Below are positions 45,733 through 54,437 of a stretch of DNA of 64,000 bases, one piece after another. The notes beneath the pieces were generated by a model, which was not told where the DNA came from, did not search any database, and saw nothing but the letters and a program-made list of their open reading frames with translations. The stretch lies in the NCBI GenBank assembly GCA_030145055.1, contig JAQYWK010000003.1, positions 1-64,000 of the forward strand, written 5' to 3'. The position numbers and the translations under genes are program-made. The stretch comes from Desulfovibrio sp. (lineage in GTDB: Bacteria; Desulfobacterota; Desulfovibrionia; Desulfovibrionales; Desulfovibrionaceae). Position 1 is the first letter of the stretch; every line of letters begins with the position of its first letter.

Positions 45733-46452
45733 ATGTCAAATAAATTAATTGGAATTGTTGCTGCGATGGAACAGGAAGCAAGTGCTATATGCCCTGTTTC
45801 CGAAAAGAGTAAACTTGGTAAATTCGAACTGCTGTCTGGAATTTTACCGGGCGGCAATAAATTCATGTGCGTGATTTCAGGCATAGGCGCCGAGCGTGCT
45901 TTAGAAGCCGCAACTTTGCTTGCTCAAAAAAATCCAAATATAATACTCAGCGCGGGTGTTTCAGGAGGACTGGCACACGGTCCTGCCGCAGGTGATCTTC
46001 TGGCGGCATCCAGCATTCACTCCGAACTAGCCGATCATAATCCGTGGCAAAAGTCAGAAAACGACGTAGATTTATCCACAGCACTACTGCCAGCCTACGC
46101 TAAAATACCATCCGGCCCAATGGTGACAGTTTCAAAGCCTGTACTTACCCCGAAAGACAAAACATCACTGCACGACAAAACAGGCGCATTGGCCGCAGAT
46201 ATGGAAAGCATCGCGGTAGCAGAAGCCGCCACAAAAGCAGGAATCCCATTTGCATGCATTCGCGCCATAAGTGACGCATCCACCAGAGCAATACCAGCAG
46301 AATCATTAGAAGGAGTTGACCCAAGCGGGAAAACAAAACTCAAACCAATTTTAAAAGCAATAGCCAGTCGCCCGTCTTTGGTACTCGAATTAATCCCAAT
46401 GGGCGTGGACTACTCAAAAGCCTTAAAAAGCTTAGGTAGAATATTTATTTAG
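45733..46452 (+). CDS. hpnG: Hopanoid-associated phosphorylase HpnG (adenosylhopane nucleosidase)
   Basis: A 239-residue nucleoside-phosphorylase-fold protein related to MTA/SAH nucleosidase. The N-terminus GIVAAMEQEASAI, the central LSAGVSGGLAHGPAAGDLL and the C-terminal DMESIAVAEAATKAGIPFACIRAISD with a late RAIPAESLEGVDPSGK match the HpnG group. HpnG releases adenine from adenosylhopane to give ribosylhopane or its phosphate. The assignment over a plain MTA nucleosidase is supported by the convergent hpnH gene 80 bases away and the other hpn genes. AAGGAT precedes ATG 45733. Confidence 0.8.
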   Translation: MSNKLIGIVAAMEQEASAICPVSEKSKLGKFELLSGILPGGNKFMCVISGIGAERALEAATLLAQKNPNIILSAGVSGGLAHGPAAGDLLAASSIHSELADHNPWQKSENDVDLSTALLPAYAKIPSGPMVTVSKPVLTPKDKTSLHDKTGALAADMESIAVAEAATKAGIPFACIRAISDASTRAIPAESLEGVDPSGKTKLKPILKAIASRPSLVLELIPMGVDYSKALKSLGRIFI

Positions 46453-46473
46453 TCCAGCCCCAAAGACTTAAAC

Positions 46474-46514
46474 AAAAAAAATCCCGCAGGAGCGATGCTC
46501 CAGCGAGATTTTTA
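46474..46514. terminator. Bidirectional terminator between hpnG and hpnH
   Basis: A 16-bp imperfect stem (AAAATCCCGCAGGAGC against GCTCCAGCGAGATTTT, two mismatches) with a tight loop and A/T runs on both sides. Confidence 0.88.
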
Positions 46515-46531
46515 ATTTAAAAACTTAAAGC

Positions 46532-47545
46532 CTAATCTAAATTAACACCCTTAAGCGCCAACATAGCACCCTTAATAGGACGTTTCACAGAATCTGCAAC
46601 TGCGGTAGGTTCGAATCCGCAATGGACCATGCAATTGGCACAACGCGGGTCATTTCCGACTCCGTAATTATCCCAGTCAGTTTGTTCCATAAGTTCTTTA
46701 TATGTTGGAACAAATCCGTCTTCAAGTAAGTAGCATGGACGCTGCCAGCCGTGTACTGAGCGACATGGGTTGCCCCAAGGAGAACAAGAGTAGTTCTGGT
46801 TTCCAGCGAGGAAATCGAGGTAGAAACTACTGTGGCTGAAGTCCCATTTTTTCCCTTTACCAAGTCTGAATATTTCGCGGAAAAGCTTCTTACTCTGATC
46901 GCGAGTGAGGAAACTGTCCTGATCTGCTGCAGCTTCATAGCTGAATGCTGACGAAAGAGTCATTCCATCTACACCAAGCTCGGTGAGGAAATCGAAAAAC
47001 TCAGCGGCATTTTCGGGAGTCTGTCCACCAAAAAGAGTTGTATTTGTATTTACTCTGAATCCTTTGGATTTGAGTAACTTAATTGAATTTACAGCGGACT
47101 TGAATACACCTTGCTTGCACACAATATTATCATGAACTGCTTCCAAGCCATCAAGATGAAGGTTAAAAGTAAGGTATGGGCTAGGCTTAAACTGATTGAT
47201 GCGTTCAGGAATTAGAAGTCCATTTGTACAAAGATATACGAACTTTTTGCGCTTAACGAGTTCTTTGACAATTGCAGGCATATCAGGATGTAAAAGAGGT
47301 TCGCCACCAGGAATGGAAACGATTGGTGCTCCGCATTCTTCCACAGCAGCGATGCATTCATCAAACGATAAACGCTGATTTAAAACTTTAGCCGACTGAT
47401 TAATTTTACCACACCCTTTACAGCGCAAATTGCACTGAAAGAGAGGCTCAAGCATTAATACCAAAGGGTAATGTTTGTTGCCTTTAAGTGTTTGAGAAAG
47501 AATATATTTACCGAGTCTTGCTATCTGAATTGCAGGAATTGCCAA
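46532..47545 (-). CDS. hpnH: Adenosyl-hopene transferase HpnH (radical SAM)
   Basis: A 337-residue radical SAM enzyme that joins the 5'-deoxyadenosyl group to diploptene, the first step of C35 hopanoid side-chain synthesis. The cluster motif is FQCNLRCKGCGKI (CxxxCxxC), followed by SIPGGEPLLHPDMP. The N-terminal QIARLGKYILSQTLKGNKHY and the C-terminal Cys-rich DPRCANCMVHCGFEPTAV are typical of HpnH. The start is TTG 47545 with GAGG 8 bases upstream. It is the last gene of the hpnO operon, 38 bases after the TPR-like lipoprotein gene. Confidence 0.93.
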   Translation of the reverse strand: MAIPAIQIARLGKYILSQTLKGNKHYPLVLMLEPLFQCNLRCKGCGKINQSAKVLNQRLSFDECIAAVEECGAPIVSIPGGEPLLHPDMPAIVKELVKRKKFVYLCTNGLLIPERINQFKPSPYLTFNLHLDGLEAVHDNIVCKQGVFKSAVNSIKLLKSKGFRVNTNTTLFGGQTPENAAEFFDFLTELGVDGMTLSSAFSYEAAADQDSFLTRDQSKKLFREIFRLGKGKKWDFSHSSFYLDFLAGNQNYSCSPWGNPCRSVHGWQRPCYLLEDGFVPTYKELMEQTDWDNYGVGNDPRCANCMVHCGFEPTAVADSVKRPIKGAMLALKGVNLD

Positions 47546-47583
47546 AGTCCTAACCTCATTGCCGCTTAGAAACAGCGGGTTTA

Positions 47584-48312
47584 TTATTTTTTAGGAGCAG
47601 GTGCTTTCTGACATGCACCTATCAACTTCTTATATGTATCATTTTCCAATGATTTTTTATTAAAACTTTTACTCTTTAAAGCAGTATTATACTGCACGCA
47701 CGCATTCTTTTTATCATCATCTTCAAGCAGAGCTGCTCCGTAACCAAGATGATTCAAGTAAAAATCAGGAGCTACTTTCACAGATGTTTCAAAATGCTTT
47801 AAAGACTTACTGAGGCTGCCAACGCTAAGAGGAGCGCCAGGAGCTTCCAAGTAAAGTTCGCCGAGCATCCTATCAGGTCCGGCAAAATCAACTTCGGGAG
47901 ACAGCTTAACAGCCAGCAATGCTTCTTGCTCCAAGATAGGCACAAGGTCAAGTCCGCTTAAGGGCGAAAGTTGCGCATGTTTACCAACTAAATAAGCATA
48001 AAGATAGTGTCCCACACCGCTTTTGGGGTTTTTCTTAAGATATGCTTTGGCTACTTTTTGTCCAGCTTCAGCATACTTAGTTTTATCTACAGTTCCGCTT
48101 TCAAACAAAGAAGCATAACAGGCCACGGACTCAAGTAAATCCGCATCCTTAGTGCTAGCACCAAGAGATTCTGCATCTTTAATGGAGCATGACTTCCAAA
48201 GGCTAACTTCCTTATCCTTGTATACTGGCATTGGAGCATTTGTTTGAGCTGCACAGCTAGAGAAAAACAGTCCAAAAAACAATATTAGCATAAAACGAAA
48301 AGATAATTTCAT
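47584..48312 (-). CDS. TPR-like lipoprotein in the hopanoid operon
   Basis: A 242-residue predicted lipoprotein with lipobox FFSSC (Cys20). The mature part is helical with TPR-like segments (YAEAGQKVAKAYLKKNPKSG, SLKHFETSVKVAPDFYLNHL) and GHYLYAYLVGKHAQLSPLSG, reminiscent of TatT-type partners of TRAP transporters. Its ATG overlaps the stop of the binding-protein gene by 4 bases (ATGA). That coupling and the neighbouring RND exporter suggest it serves in a periplasmic hopanoid-handling assembly. Function unproven. Confidence 0.78.
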   Translation of the reverse strand: MKLSFRFMLILFFGLFFSSCAAQTNAPMPVYKDKEVSLWKSCSIKDAESLGASTKDADLLESVACYASLFESGTVDKTKYAEAGQKVAKAYLKKNPKSGVGHYLYAYLVGKHAQLSPLSGLDLVPILEQEALLAVKLSPEVDFAGPDRMLGELYLEAPGAPLSVGSLSKSLKHFETSVKVAPDFYLNHLGYGAALLEDDDKKNACVQYNTALKSKSFNKKSLENDTYKKLIGACQKAPAPKK

Positions 48313-49103
48313 TGAAGCTCCTGATCAGCAGGACCGAATCCTGATGTTAGCAAAAGTTTGAGCAAATTTGCAGCGGCTGGATCGTCCTTCATATCGAGCA
48401 AAACACCTTGCAGCTTAAATGAATCATCATTTATCTTACCAAACCAAACAACAGGACTGTTCGGAAGCTTATCTGATTCAAAGACAACTTTCATACCTGA
48501 AAACTGCTCACCACTACTGACAACTGAATATTGCACAGCATTCAGGCACACACCAGCGGCTTTACCTCTGTTAACCTTTCGAATCATGCGCAAAGGGCGT
48601 GAAGTTCCTTCAATAACTAGCGGAGCATCAACATGGTTTTTACCAAAAAGTATTTTGCGAGCTTCGGGAGTATATAGCATGGAACCGAATACCGTTCCTT
48701 TAATATCCTTCACGGAATCAGGGCCGTCCGCTGAGACTAGAACGCGCCAGATATCCTTATCAAGTCCCTGCGGCAACGTTGATGCAACGGGATTCATCAT
48801 ATATTTGTCAGCGTAACTCTTAAAAAAAGTTAATCCGCTAATTCCCCATGCGGGCTTATTTTCATCAAGATATTTGACCGCAGGTTCAAGTTCATTAAAA
48901 TATTTGCCGCTAACGGGTTTGCCTATTTTAGCTGAAATATATTCCGCAAGTGAATCCATCACAGGCTGTGCTTCAATGGAAGTTCCGGGCTGACCGGGTT
49001 CAATAATCACAAAATGAAGCGAATTTAGCGGACCAGCCGCGGCCATGACACTTCCGGCTGAAAATATCAGGAAAAGTGTGAATAAGATATTTTTGTTAAG
49101 CAT
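48309..49103 (-). CDS. PhnD-like periplasmic binding protein in the hopanoid operon
   Basis: A 264-residue protein with a signal peptide (hydrophobic to about residue 21, likely cleavage after VMAAA) and the fold signature of the phosphate/phosphonate-binding family: FVIIEPGQPGTSIEAQPVMD, GISGLTFFKSYADKY, FGSMLYTPEARKILFG and RGKAAGVCLNAVQYSVV. No ABC permease or ATPase is nearby. It overlaps the hpnN-like stop (TAATG) and the lipoprotein start (ATGA), so three genes are coupled. A lipid or head-group binding role with the exporter is a reasonable guess, not established. Confidence 0.82.
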   Translation of the reverse strand: MLNKNILFTLFLIFSAGSVMAAAGPLNSLHFVIIEPGQPGTSIEAQPVMDSLAEYISAKIGKPVSGKYFNELEPAVKYLDENKPAWGISGLTFFKSYADKYMMNPVASTLPQGLDKDIWRVLVSADGPDSVKDIKGTVFGSMLYTPEARKILFGKNHVDAPLVIEGTSRPLRMIRKVNRGKAAGVCLNAVQYSVVSSGEQFSGMKVVFESDKLPNSPVVWFGKINDDSFKLQGVLLDMKDDPAAANLLKLLLTSGFGPADQELQ

Positions 49104-51802
49104 TATGAGTTTCGTCCCTTCTTGAACGTTTCAATCAATCTGAAAACTGCGGGAAGCACAACCATGCACCCAACCATACACGTTGCCGAACCGACAACCA
49201 TTATCCCGCCGAGCGAGGCAAGCCCGCGATGATGAGCAAGTAGTAACCCGCCAAAACCGATCATAGTGGTACAAAAACTGAGTCCTACGGCAACCGGTGT
49301 ACTAGTATCGTAGAGCTTCTCTCCTTCGGAAAGCTCCTTCCAACGGGCGAGAAAATGTACTCCACCATCTACTCCGATAGCTATAAGCACCGGAATTGCG
49401 AAGAAATTAGCCAGATTAAAGCTCAGGCCAGTAAAGCCCATAACTTCAAGCAGCCAGAAAATACCAACAAGTAGTGGAACTAAAGTGAGTAAAACATAGC
49501 TGATACTAAATGATGTAAAGAACAAAACAAGCGCAACCAACACTAATGTAAGTCCCGCGGCCTCAACAAAAGTGTCTCGCATAAGGAGTGAGGATTCAAA
49601 GACAACAACCGGAACGCCTGTCACTTCGGGATCAACAGCTCTCAGGTCCGCGACAAAGGATTTTAATAAGTCAAAGTCCCAGATGTTGCCGACAGGAGCA
49701 ATTTTGATCATAAATGACCCGTCTCTACCTATATATAATGAACGTAAATGTTCAGGCAAATCCTGCGGCGCAACAGACTCAACAGCTAAAACATCCTTTA
49801 GCCATGAAAATGCCTCTGAAAGTTCACCGACTAACTGAGTTTGAATGGGGATAAGATTCTGCGCCAATGCAGGACTCTTTTCAATCAAATCGCTACAAGC
49901 AAAAGCATTATCAAGAAGCGCAGAAATAATTTTAAGCTCGTCTTTTGCTCCGGCTGAAAACAGCTTTTCCTCAAGATCTTCTAGAGAGTCCGTCAGATTT
50001 TCCAAAGAATCCAAAACTTGACCGGACTCTATTAAAATAGGCTTTGCAGAAAAATTAAGACCATCTAAGGAATTCGACTCTTGTTTTAAAATAGCCGCTT
50101 TGGAAGCTTGATCTTTAGGAATATAATTTAAAATAGAATCAACTCTTCCCACAGCCGGAATGTTTTTGAGTTCTGCTGTAAGAGTTTTCACTCCATCAAG
50201 ATCAGGTCTGGTCATTACCGCAAACCATGTTGATTCGTCAGATTCCTTAATTAACTTGTGTTCATATTCAACAGATTCAAGGCCTTTTGCCTGTAGATCC
50301 AATAGATTGTAATTAAAGCCAGCTTTTTGGAGACCGGGATATGCAAGAGCTGATAGCGCAACTATAACAAGCAGCACCATTACAGGGCGCGAAATAATTT
50401 TTTCCATAAAAGGCATTGTTGCCAGGCGCGGCTGCGAAGAAGGGAATAGATTACGCTTACCAGCCAAAAGCAAAAGTGAAGGAAGAATAGTCAACATGGA
50501 AATAAGGCAAAAAATAATCCCAGTTCCGCCAATAAGTCCAAGTTCAGCAAGTCCAACAAACTCCTGACCGAGAACAGCATAGAAAGCACAGACCGAAGTT
50601 ATTCCTCCAAGGAGCACTCCGGGGCCAGTATGAAGCAGTGATTCTTCAACAGCCTTCTCGGGAGATAAACCAGAGGCTGTACCTTCAACATAGCGCAAAA
50701 CGACATGAATACCAAAATCCACACCGATGCCAACAAGGACCAGCGCAAAAACAATAGAGAGAAGATTGAGACTTCCAAGGGTGACCAAAGCAAAGCCAAA
50801 GGTCCAAGCCATAGCGCAGAAAAGTGATAACATAACCAGCGCGGGCCTAAGCCAGCCATGAAGAATAATAGTAAATAGCAATCCCACCACTAAAATTGAT
50901 ATGATAGCGGCTATGGTCATATCTTTATCTGTAGTGCTCATTTCGTCAGCAGACAAAACAGGGCGACCTGTAAGCCCTGCGCTAATCTCTGGAAATTCTT
51001 CGCGCGTCTGGTCTAAAGCAACACGAACCACCTTAAGAGCCTGACCGATAACGCCCATTTCTGCGTAATCTTTCTTAGGCAGGATTCGCATGATAAGAAG
51101 GCGGCCATTCTGGGTATAAAAATATTGCTTCCCAACTTCGTTCAGCCCTAAAATTTGCACATCTTTTCCGCTCGCCCCTGCCCCTTCCGTGAGGGAAGAT
51201 TTCATATCTCCGAGCAGTGAATCTAGAGCGCTCATAGTAGGGACAAACATGTCTGCCCCCGCAGATCCGCCCATATCACTTTTACCGCTGAGCAAGCCAG
51301 CAGTCATATCAAGAAATGTTGCTAGCCCGGGACCGCTGAACCATTCACGGCCTAGAGGAGCTATATTTTTCGAAAGTTTCACAAACTCGCGAATTTCATC
51401 TTCTGAAGCGAACATAAGTACGCCCGGCCCCATATCTTTTGCAGACATGGCGTAATAAACTTCGTGAATTACGTCTGTTTTATCTTTAAGCTTTCCCGCA
51501 AGAGAGGACGCAAAAAGCGCGGCCTCTTCTTTGCCCGATTCAGTACCACCAGTTTCAATAACCACGAACATATATTCTTGATCACCGAAATTTTTAATCT
51601 GTGCGAGATTGCGCTTCTGAAAAGGAAGATCATGAGAAAGAAGATTATCCTGATCATTATCAAGAGTCAGGTACATTGCAGATGAGACGGTACAAATAAT
51701 GGCTAAAATAAGCCCGCAAATGACTATTGTTCCCGAGTATGAACGAACCATACGCCATAGAACAAGAATCAAAAAATTCTGAATTTTTTTGAATATATCC
51801 AC
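49103..51802 (-). CDS. hpnN: RND-superfamily exporter, HpnN-like (MMPL type)
   Basis: An 899-residue inner-membrane protein of the HpnN/MMPL type: one N-terminal segment, a large periplasmic domain, five segments (AAIISILVVGLLFTIILHGW, VLVGIGVDFGIHVVLRYVEG, GPGVLLGGITSVCAFYAVLG), a second periplasmic domain, and a final five-segment block (VLIAIGVDGGVHFLARWKEL, AVGLSFCTTMIGFGGLLLAH). The paired GVDFGIH and GVDGGVH motifs are the expected proton-path Asp positions. HpnN moves hopanoids from the inner to the outer membrane. The hpn context supports this over other RND lipid exporters. Confidence 0.82.
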   Translation of the reverse strand: MDIFKKIQNFLILVLWRMVRSYSGTIVICGLILAIICTVSSAMYLTLDNDQDNLLSHDLPFQKRNLAQIKNFGDQEYMFVVIETGGTESGKEEAALFASSLAGKLKDKTDVIHEVYYAMSAKDMGPGVLMFASEDEIREFVKLSKNIAPLGREWFSGPGLATFLDMTAGLLSGKSDMGGSAGADMFVPTMSALDSLLGDMKSSLTEGAGASGKDVQILGLNEVGKQYFYTQNGRLLIMRILPKKDYAEMGVIGQALKVVRVALDQTREEFPEISAGLTGRPVLSADEMSTTDKDMTIAAIISILVVGLLFTIILHGWLRPALVMLSLFCAMAWTFGFALVTLGSLNLLSIVFALVLVGIGVDFGIHVVLRYVEGTASGLSPEKAVEESLLHTGPGVLLGGITSVCAFYAVLGQEFVGLAELGLIGGTGIIFCLISMLTILPSLLLLAGKRNLFPSSQPRLATMPFMEKIISRPVMVLLVIVALSALAYPGLQKAGFNYNLLDLQAKGLESVEYEHKLIKESDESTWFAVMTRPDLDGVKTLTAELKNIPAVGRVDSILNYIPKDQASKAAILKQESNSLDGLNFSAKPILIESGQVLDSLENLTDSLEDLEEKLFSAGAKDELKIISALLDNAFACSDLIEKSPALAQNLIPIQTQLVGELSEAFSWLKDVLAVESVAPQDLPEHLRSLYIGRDGSFMIKIAPVGNIWDFDLLKSFVADLRAVDPEVTGVPVVVFESSLLMRDTFVEAAGLTLVLVALVLFFTSFSISYVLLTLVPLLVGIFWLLEVMGFTGLSFNLANFFAIPVLIAIGVDGGVHFLARWKELSEGEKLYDTSTPVAVGLSFCTTMIGFGGLLLAHHRGLASLGGIMVVGSATCMVGCMVVLPAVFRLIETFKKGRNS

Positions 51803-51858
51803 AAAAATTACGCCCGAAACAGCAAACTTTAATCGGGACTTTTCAATATGTTGAGAGA

Positions 51859-53241
51859 CTAGGAAGTACGAGCAGTACGAATGCCTAAATCTTTAACTGT
51901 TTTCCAACCGGAACCTGTGATTTTATGAGCTTCTTTCAATACTGAATCCATTGCAGTAAGGAATTTATCAACATCACCGTCATTTATCATCAAAGGCGGA
52001 AGGATTTTAACAGTATCAAGACCATGGCCAGCGACCTGACTTAAAATATTATGTTTCTCTAGCAGAGGCATAGTTATCATCTGACAGAACAATTCATCGT
52101 TCATTTTATGCAACAATTTCCAGCTAGCCTTAAGTCCCAATGACTTGGGCTCACCAAACTGCATTCCGATCATAAGTCCAATACCTCGAACTTCGGTCAG
52201 CATTTCATATTTATCTGCCAGCTTCTGCATTCCTTCAATAATTCTATCACCGGTTTTAGCCGCATTTTCCAATAAATTTTCTTTTTCAAGAATTTCTAGC
52301 GTGGCAAGACCGGCAGCCATAGCCAGATCGTTCTGACCGAAAGTATTGGAGTGTGCAAAACATCTTTCCATTGAATCGAAAATTTTAGAATGGATAGCGC
52401 GAGTGGTAATGATTGCCCCGACAGGAATAAACCCTCCGGAAAGAGCCTTGGAAATAACCAAAATATCAGGTTTAACACCCCAGTGTTCCACAGCGAACAT
52501 CTTTCCTGTTCTACCTAGTCCGCACTGAACTTCGTCCGCAATCATCAGAGTTCCATAGCGGTCACAAAGTTCACGCGCCCCCTGAAGGTATCCATCTTCC
52601 GGCACAAAAACGCCCTTACCCTGAACTGTTTCAAAGATGAATGCTCCGACATCTCCGCCAGAAAGGGCTCTTTCAAGTGCGTTCAAGTCGTTAAATGGAA
52701 CAGGCGTGCAATCCGGCAGTAAAGGCTCATTTCTTCCCCTGAACTCCTTATTGCCATTAACAGAAAGGGCCCCGAGAGTCAGACCGTGAAACCCATGATC
52801 GCAATGAACCACCTTATGCCTGCCAGTAGCCTGACGCGCAAATTTCAGAGCGCCCTCGACACTTTCGGTCCCTGAATTGGTAAAAAATACAGCTTCAAGA
52901 TCGCCCGGCGCAAGTTCCGCCAATTTCTCAGCGAGCATTCCGGACAGAACGCCGAGATCCATCTGTACGAGGCTGGCTGTCTTAGCATCAATAATCTCGT
53001 GCAGAACTTCCGCAACATAGGGATGGTTTCGACCTACATTATAAACACCGAATCCTGCCAGAAAATCGAGAACCTTAATCCCTTTAGCATCGGTTAAGTA
53101 CGCCCCCTCAGCACCGCAATAATTGCGATTATAGCCAATTACTTCCAAGACTCTAACAAACTGAGGATTTACAAACTTGCGATGCAGATCATAAGCCTCT
53201 GTAATTTTTGATTTATATTTATCTACAATATCAGAACGCAT
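51859..53241 (-). CDS. hpnO: Hopanoid-associated class III aminotransferase HpnO
   Basis: A 460-residue PLP-dependent class III aminotransferase. Landmarks: YLTDAKGIKVLDFLAGFGVY, NSGTESVEGALKFARQATGR, CDHGFHGLTLGALSVNG, the PLP-phosphate and ring contacts in LMIADEVQCGLGRTG, and the Schiff-base Lys in VISKALSGGFIPVGAI. Ornithine and acetylornithine aminotransferases share these, but the hpn operon points to HpnO, which forms aminobacteriohopanetriol. I start at ATG 53241 with GGAG 11 bases upstream; a TTG at 53250 leaves only 2 bases to the ribosome-binding site. It heads the operon, 56 bases before hpnN. Confidence 0.85.
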   Translation of the reverse strand: MRSDIVDKYKSKITEAYDLHRKFVNPQFVRVLEVIGYNRNYCGAEGAYLTDAKGIKVLDFLAGFGVYNVGRNHPYVAEVLHEIIDAKTASLVQMDLGVLSGMLAEKLAELAPGDLEAVFFTNSGTESVEGALKFARQATGRHKVVHCDHGFHGLTLGALSVNGNKEFRGRNEPLLPDCTPVPFNDLNALERALSGGDVGAFIFETVQGKGVFVPEDGYLQGARELCDRYGTLMIADEVQCGLGRTGKMFAVEHWGVKPDILVISKALSGGFIPVGAIITTRAIHSKIFDSMERCFAHSNTFGQNDLAMAAGLATLEILEKENLLENAAKTGDRIIEGMQKLADKYEMLTEVRGIGLMIGMQFGEPKSLGLKASWKLLHKMNDELFCQMITMPLLEKHNILSQVAGHGLDTVKILPPLMINDGDVDKFLTAMDSVLKEAHKITGSGWKTVKDLGIRTARTS

Positions 53242-53467
53242 CTTTAACAAAGCTCCACTATAAATTTACAAACGTTTATTCTTATTAACTTAACTAAGGG
53301 AAAATACTCTGCTTGCCTTCTGCGGTCAATGGGTTGCGGACTATTTTGAAGGATTAGAACAAAGTTGCAAATTCCATCATTGCCCTGTAGATTTACGCAC
53401 ATCATTTTCGAAAATGAAACAGAACAGAAGTGAATAAAAATCCTGATTGAAAAGGAGAGTTTAAATA

Positions 53468-54316
53468 ATGGATAAAGTTGTAAGAGCCGAAACCGCTGGT
53501 TTTTGTATGGGAGTTGATCTGGCCCTCAACAAGCTGGATTCTCTAATTGAAAGTAGGAATCGCGGTTCAATATACATTTTGGGACCAATCATTCACAACC
53601 CGCAAGTACTCGAAGAGTATGAAAAACAGGGTGTGATAACAGCCGATTTAGCCAGCGAAATACCGACCGGAGCCTATGCCGTCATTCGTGCCCACGGTGT
53701 TCCACAAAGCGTTGAAGAAGAGCTTCGCGAACGTGGTATAAATGTAATAGACGCAACCTGCCCGAAAGTAAAAAAAGCTCAGTTACTTATTAAACGTAAC
53801 ACCACAGATGGACGAGTTTTACTACTCTACGGCGAAGACAGCCATCCTGAAGTTAAAGGTCTTTTAAGCTACGCTCCATCAGGTACACATCTTTTTGATA
53901 GCATTGAAGAACTTGAAGCTATCGAACTGGATACGAACCGCAAGTACTGTCTTGCAGCGCAGACCACTCAAGACCGGATTATTTACGAAGATATTATTAA
54001 GATACTCGAGAAAAAAGGTTTGGACGTAATAGTACTGAACTCCATATGCGATGCAACCCGTCAGCGTCAGGAAGAAGCCATCACGCTCTCAAGCGAAGTG
54101 GACCACATGATCGTTGTCGGCGGTCGCATCAGCGGCAACACTCGCAGACTTGTCCAAGTTGTTGAAGCTGCCGGAACAAAATGTACACATGTTGAAGTTG
54201 CAAGTGAACTTCCTCTTGATGATCTGAAAGGATCGAATAAAATTGGCCTGACAGCAGGAGCATCAACTCCAAAACATCTGGTTGATGCAATTCAGCAAAT
54301 TCTTGAAAAGATATAG
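53468..54316 (+). CDS. ispH: 4-hydroxy-3-methylbut-2-enyl diphosphate reductase IspH
   Basis: A 282-residue Fe-S enzyme that makes IPP and DMAPP in the last step of the MEP pathway. Cluster-binding cysteines are Cys13 (GFCMGVDLAL), Cys98 (DATCPKVKK) and Cys194 (SICDATRQRQEE). Other family motifs: RAHGVPQSVEEELRERG, LLYGEDSHPEVKGLLSY, MIVVGGRISGNTRRLVQV and GLTAGASTPKHLV. AAGGAG precedes ATG 53468. It is divergent from hpnO across 217 bases, so isoprenoid precursor supply and hopanoid tailoring could share regulation. Confidence 0.97.
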   Translation: MDKVVRAETAGFCMGVDLALNKLDSLIESRNRGSIYILGPIIHNPQVLEEYEKQGVITADLASEIPTGAYAVIRAHGVPQSVEEELRERGINVIDATCPKVKKAQLLIKRNTTDGRVLLLYGEDSHPEVKGLLSYAPSGTHLFDSIEELEAIELDTNRKYCLAAQTTQDRIIYEDIIKILEKKGLDVIVLNSICDATRQRQEEAITLSSEVDHMIVVGGRISGNTRRLVQVVEAAGTKCTHVEVASELPLDDLKGSNKIGLTAGASTPKHLVDAIQQILEKI

Positions 54317-54350
54317 TACAAGACTCTAGTTCGTATTTTGTTTACCAAAT

Positions 54351-54391
54351 AAAAAAGCGCAGCATTAATATAATGCTGCGCTTTTATTTTA
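54351..54391. terminator. Bidirectional terminator between ispH and the RND operon
   Basis: Perfect 15-bp stem AAAAGCGCAGCATTA / TAATGCTGCGCTTTT with a 3-base loop and A/T runs on both sides. Confidence 0.93.
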
Positions 54392-54437
54392 TTTGCAATT
54401 AAGCTTAATCAGATAGCCCTTCAGACTACATCACCAA

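Noticed and set aside
45733-46452. Plain MTA/SAH nucleosidase assignment
   Set aside because: The fold is shared, but the C-terminal pattern and the hpn gene context favour HpnG. The alternative is not fully excluded without a profile search.
46600-46630. tRNA-like T-arm sequence GGTTCGAATCC on the plus strand
   Set aside because: It lies inside hpnH, where it encodes CGFEPTA of the Cys-rich C-terminus on the minus strand. No acceptor stem, D-arm or anticodon arm is present around it.
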